The notes under the pieces are model-generated. The model worked only from the letters and a program-made list of their open reading frames with translations, did not search any database and was not told where the DNA came from. A program made the position numbers and the translations under genes. Below are positions 41,585 to 43,219 of a stretch of DNA of 43,219 bases, one piece after another. Origin of the DNA: Diphasiastrum complanatum (lineage: Eukaryota; Streptophyta; Lycopodiopsida; Lycopodiales; Lycopodiaceae); NCBI GenBank assembly GCA_029204225.1, contig MU834914.1:1-43219 (forward strand), given 5' to 3'. How positions within the stretch are numbered: position 1 is the first letter of the stretch; every line of letters starts with the position of its first letter.

Positions 41585-42434
41585 ATAATTGGATCACTTA
41601 TCAAGGCCAAGTCAAAAAGTCATATACTTTAAGCAATCTTAACGATGACATCATGAAATCTCTTGGATTAACAATAAGAGATTGTAGAATTCAAGAATCA
41701 TGATATTAATGCTATAACCCTATGGAAAATTTATATTTGTTTACATAGTAATTGTATGTTTAGAGACTTATTCATCACTTGTTACAACTCCCAAGATCTC
41801 TAATAGCTTTGAAGGTTGACGCACACCCCATACAAGTGATGATGCACTATAACCATCCATAGGGTCACGGCCGACCCATCCCTATGCACTAGAGTTATCG
41901 ACACCATCATGCTCGATCTTGGTTGAGCATACTGCAACTTTCAGAAAGCCGCATTATTTCATAGTTGATTATTGTCTTTCATAGAAATATTCATCTTTGT
42001 TTGGTGGATTTCTTTTGAAATTTTTAGTGAACTCCTCCTTGACCATTGAGTCCAAGTAGCCATTTGTTGGAAAGAGCATCAAGTGTAGATTGAGAAGACC
42101 AAGGTTCCAAGGGTTGTTGATGCATCAAGTAGATGTTTGGATCTATCATTGAGAGAGATAGGTGTGCCCACCTGGTATTTTTTAGATGGTTATGGTTCAA
42201 CTCCCTTGACCTCTAGTGTTATGTCCAAAATTGGAAGTTTCTCTCAAAGCTAGTCAAGAGGGTTTGAATTGCTTGACTAGATTTTGGTCTAGTATGATTC
42301 TAGGATTTCCAATCCATATCTCTTTGGATCTTACTAGCATCTTGAATTGTGTCCAAAAAGGTTGTTTGGAGGTTACATACTCATTTCTAGAGTCACTTCA
42401 CATGTGTGAGCTAAGTGCTCATTACTTGCTCATC
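41585..42434. other. Upstream region of copia gag F, no gene seen
   Basis: Precedes a copia gag start and probably contains its leader and LTR remnant, but neither LTR ends nor a primer-binding site could be fixed. Confidence 0.35.
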
Positions 42435-42798
42435 ATGGCATCAATACGAGCATACCTATTGGAAGCAAGTGAGAAATTGACTCCATCTAACTATTCCACA
42501 TGGAAAGTTAGAATGGAATCCATTTTGGTGATTCTATATCTCATTGATATAGTGTGGGATAGGAAGACCCTCAAAACCTACAAGAGGCCACTAGATTCAA
42601 GAAGAGATCAAGAATGGCTCTGCATTGCATCAAGATAAATGTGGCTAATGAGATCCTAAGGGAGATAGAGGATGCGTCTAGGCCAAGGAGGCAACCTATC
42701 TATGAATCAAAAAATACTTCTAGACTTCTCACCTTGAGGAATCAAATCCTCCAAAGCTTTCAACAAAAGGGAGAGAGTGCTCAAAATATTATGTTTTG
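42435..42798 (+). pseudogene. Copia gag (UBN2-type) fragment F
   Basis: ATG at 42435 opens MASIRAYLLEASEKLTPSNY, then S-T-W-K-V-R-M-E-S-I-L-V-I-L, aligning with gag E (32533, minus strand). A frameshift near 42630 leads to INVANEILREIED, PIYESKNTS, LRNQILQSFQQKGESAQN, ending at a TGA (42797). The rest of gag and pol is missing before a different copia fragment begins near 43150. Confidence 0.82.
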
Positions 42799-43150
42799 AG
42801 AGTGAAAGATTACGAAAGGGAGTTTGCATGCATTGGTGATGTCATCAAGTCTCAAGAGCTTGCTGTGTCTGAATCAGAATCAGATGAATCATTACGCCGA
42901 TGATTTTTACAATGTCACCAATATTTTTTTCTGGTTTCCTCTTCCTCCAACTACCTCGCAACGTCTGCAATTCGCTCCAGGCCTTGACCATGCAGAGATG
43001 TAGTTCCCCTTAGGAGAACCTTATGTAAGCCATGACAAAAGTATTTGACACATTTAGTGTGTCTATGAGTGGTTCCTGTAGTCTTTTCTCCAACACTTTA
43101 GCGTTGAATGTAAGCCAACACATCATCCTTCCGCTTTTGTTTGATGGCCT
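42799..43150. other. Unassigned sequence between two copia fragments
   Basis: No domain recognised on either strand. A short acidic/serine-rich stretch can be read on the minus strand near 42860-42900 but has no context. Confidence 0.3.
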
Positions 43151-43151
43151 A

Positions 43152-43219
43152 CTCCACATCAGAAGAATTTTGTGGTATCAATGGCGAACCACAGACATTC
43201 GAGGAAGCAATTGAATGTC
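43152..43219 (+). pseudogene. Start of another copia RT, copia A family (runs off the window)
   Basis: The frame reads T-S-E-E-F-C-G-I-N-G-E-P-Q-T-F-E-E-A-I-E and is clearly homologous to copia A at 11319-11375. Here it is in frame where copia A has a frameshift, so this copy may be better preserved outside the window. Confidence 0.8.

Overview
The window looks like nuclear DNA of a land plant with a large, repeat-rich genome. It holds Ty1/copia and Ty3/gypsy LTR retrotransposons whose primer-binding sites match the plant initiator-tRNA-Met type, AT-rich microsatellites, a histone H3-family fragment and GT-AG introns. Two intact, intronless genes for secreted family GH105 (unsaturated rhamnogalacturonyl hydrolase-like) enzymes suggest a seed-free plant (fern, lycophyte or bryophyte) more than a flowering plant. 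That placement is inference and cannot be fixed from the sequence alone.

Layout. 1-216: C-terminal part of a histone H3-like protein. About 300-8400: a badly decayed Ty3/gypsy element of Tat/Ogre-like character (gag, protease, RT, RNase H, integrase, then a TTTTCGA-rich tract and an extra coding remnant), with a second related element piece (1540-3500) inside its protease. 9003-17090: the 3' end and putative very long LTR of a related gypsy element, split by a copia element (copia A, 9272-13861) that has both LTRs and a 5-bp target-site duplication. 17632-19243: a copia LTR (LTR B) with its primer-binding site, broken off just before the first GH105 gene. 19592-20833 (-): GH105 gene 1. 21060-23010: AT-rich DNA with a perfect hairpin and a 140-bp direct-repeat pair. 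23012-25850 (-): copia D. 26561-27260: a 700-bp element with 63-bp terminal inverted repeats. 27626-30980 (-): copia C. 31270-34840: fragments of at least four retroelements. 36150-37225 (+): exons of a decayed tyrosine-recombinase (Crypton-like) gene. 38464-39708 (-): GH105 gene 2. 40295-40900: paired hairpin-forming repeats. 42435-43219 (+): pieces of two more copia elements.

Only the two GH105 genes look functional. They are near-equal copies (413 and 414 codons) in the same orientation about 17.6 kb apart, and their similarity extends about 150 bp downstream and 200 bp upstream, so they look like an old tandem duplication later pushed apart by transposon insertion. Each encodes a signal peptide and a complete catalytic domain, so the likely role is pectin (rhamnogalacturonan) oligosaccharide breakdown in the cell wall or apoplast. 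Everything else is mostly dead mobile DNA, but it holds several structured signals worth checking. These include a hairpin in the copia LTRs whose stem shows compensatory base changes between families, a tandem 17-bp Myb-like motif whose copy number differs between the two LTRs of copia A, and a recombinase gene whose only in-frame stops are TGA.
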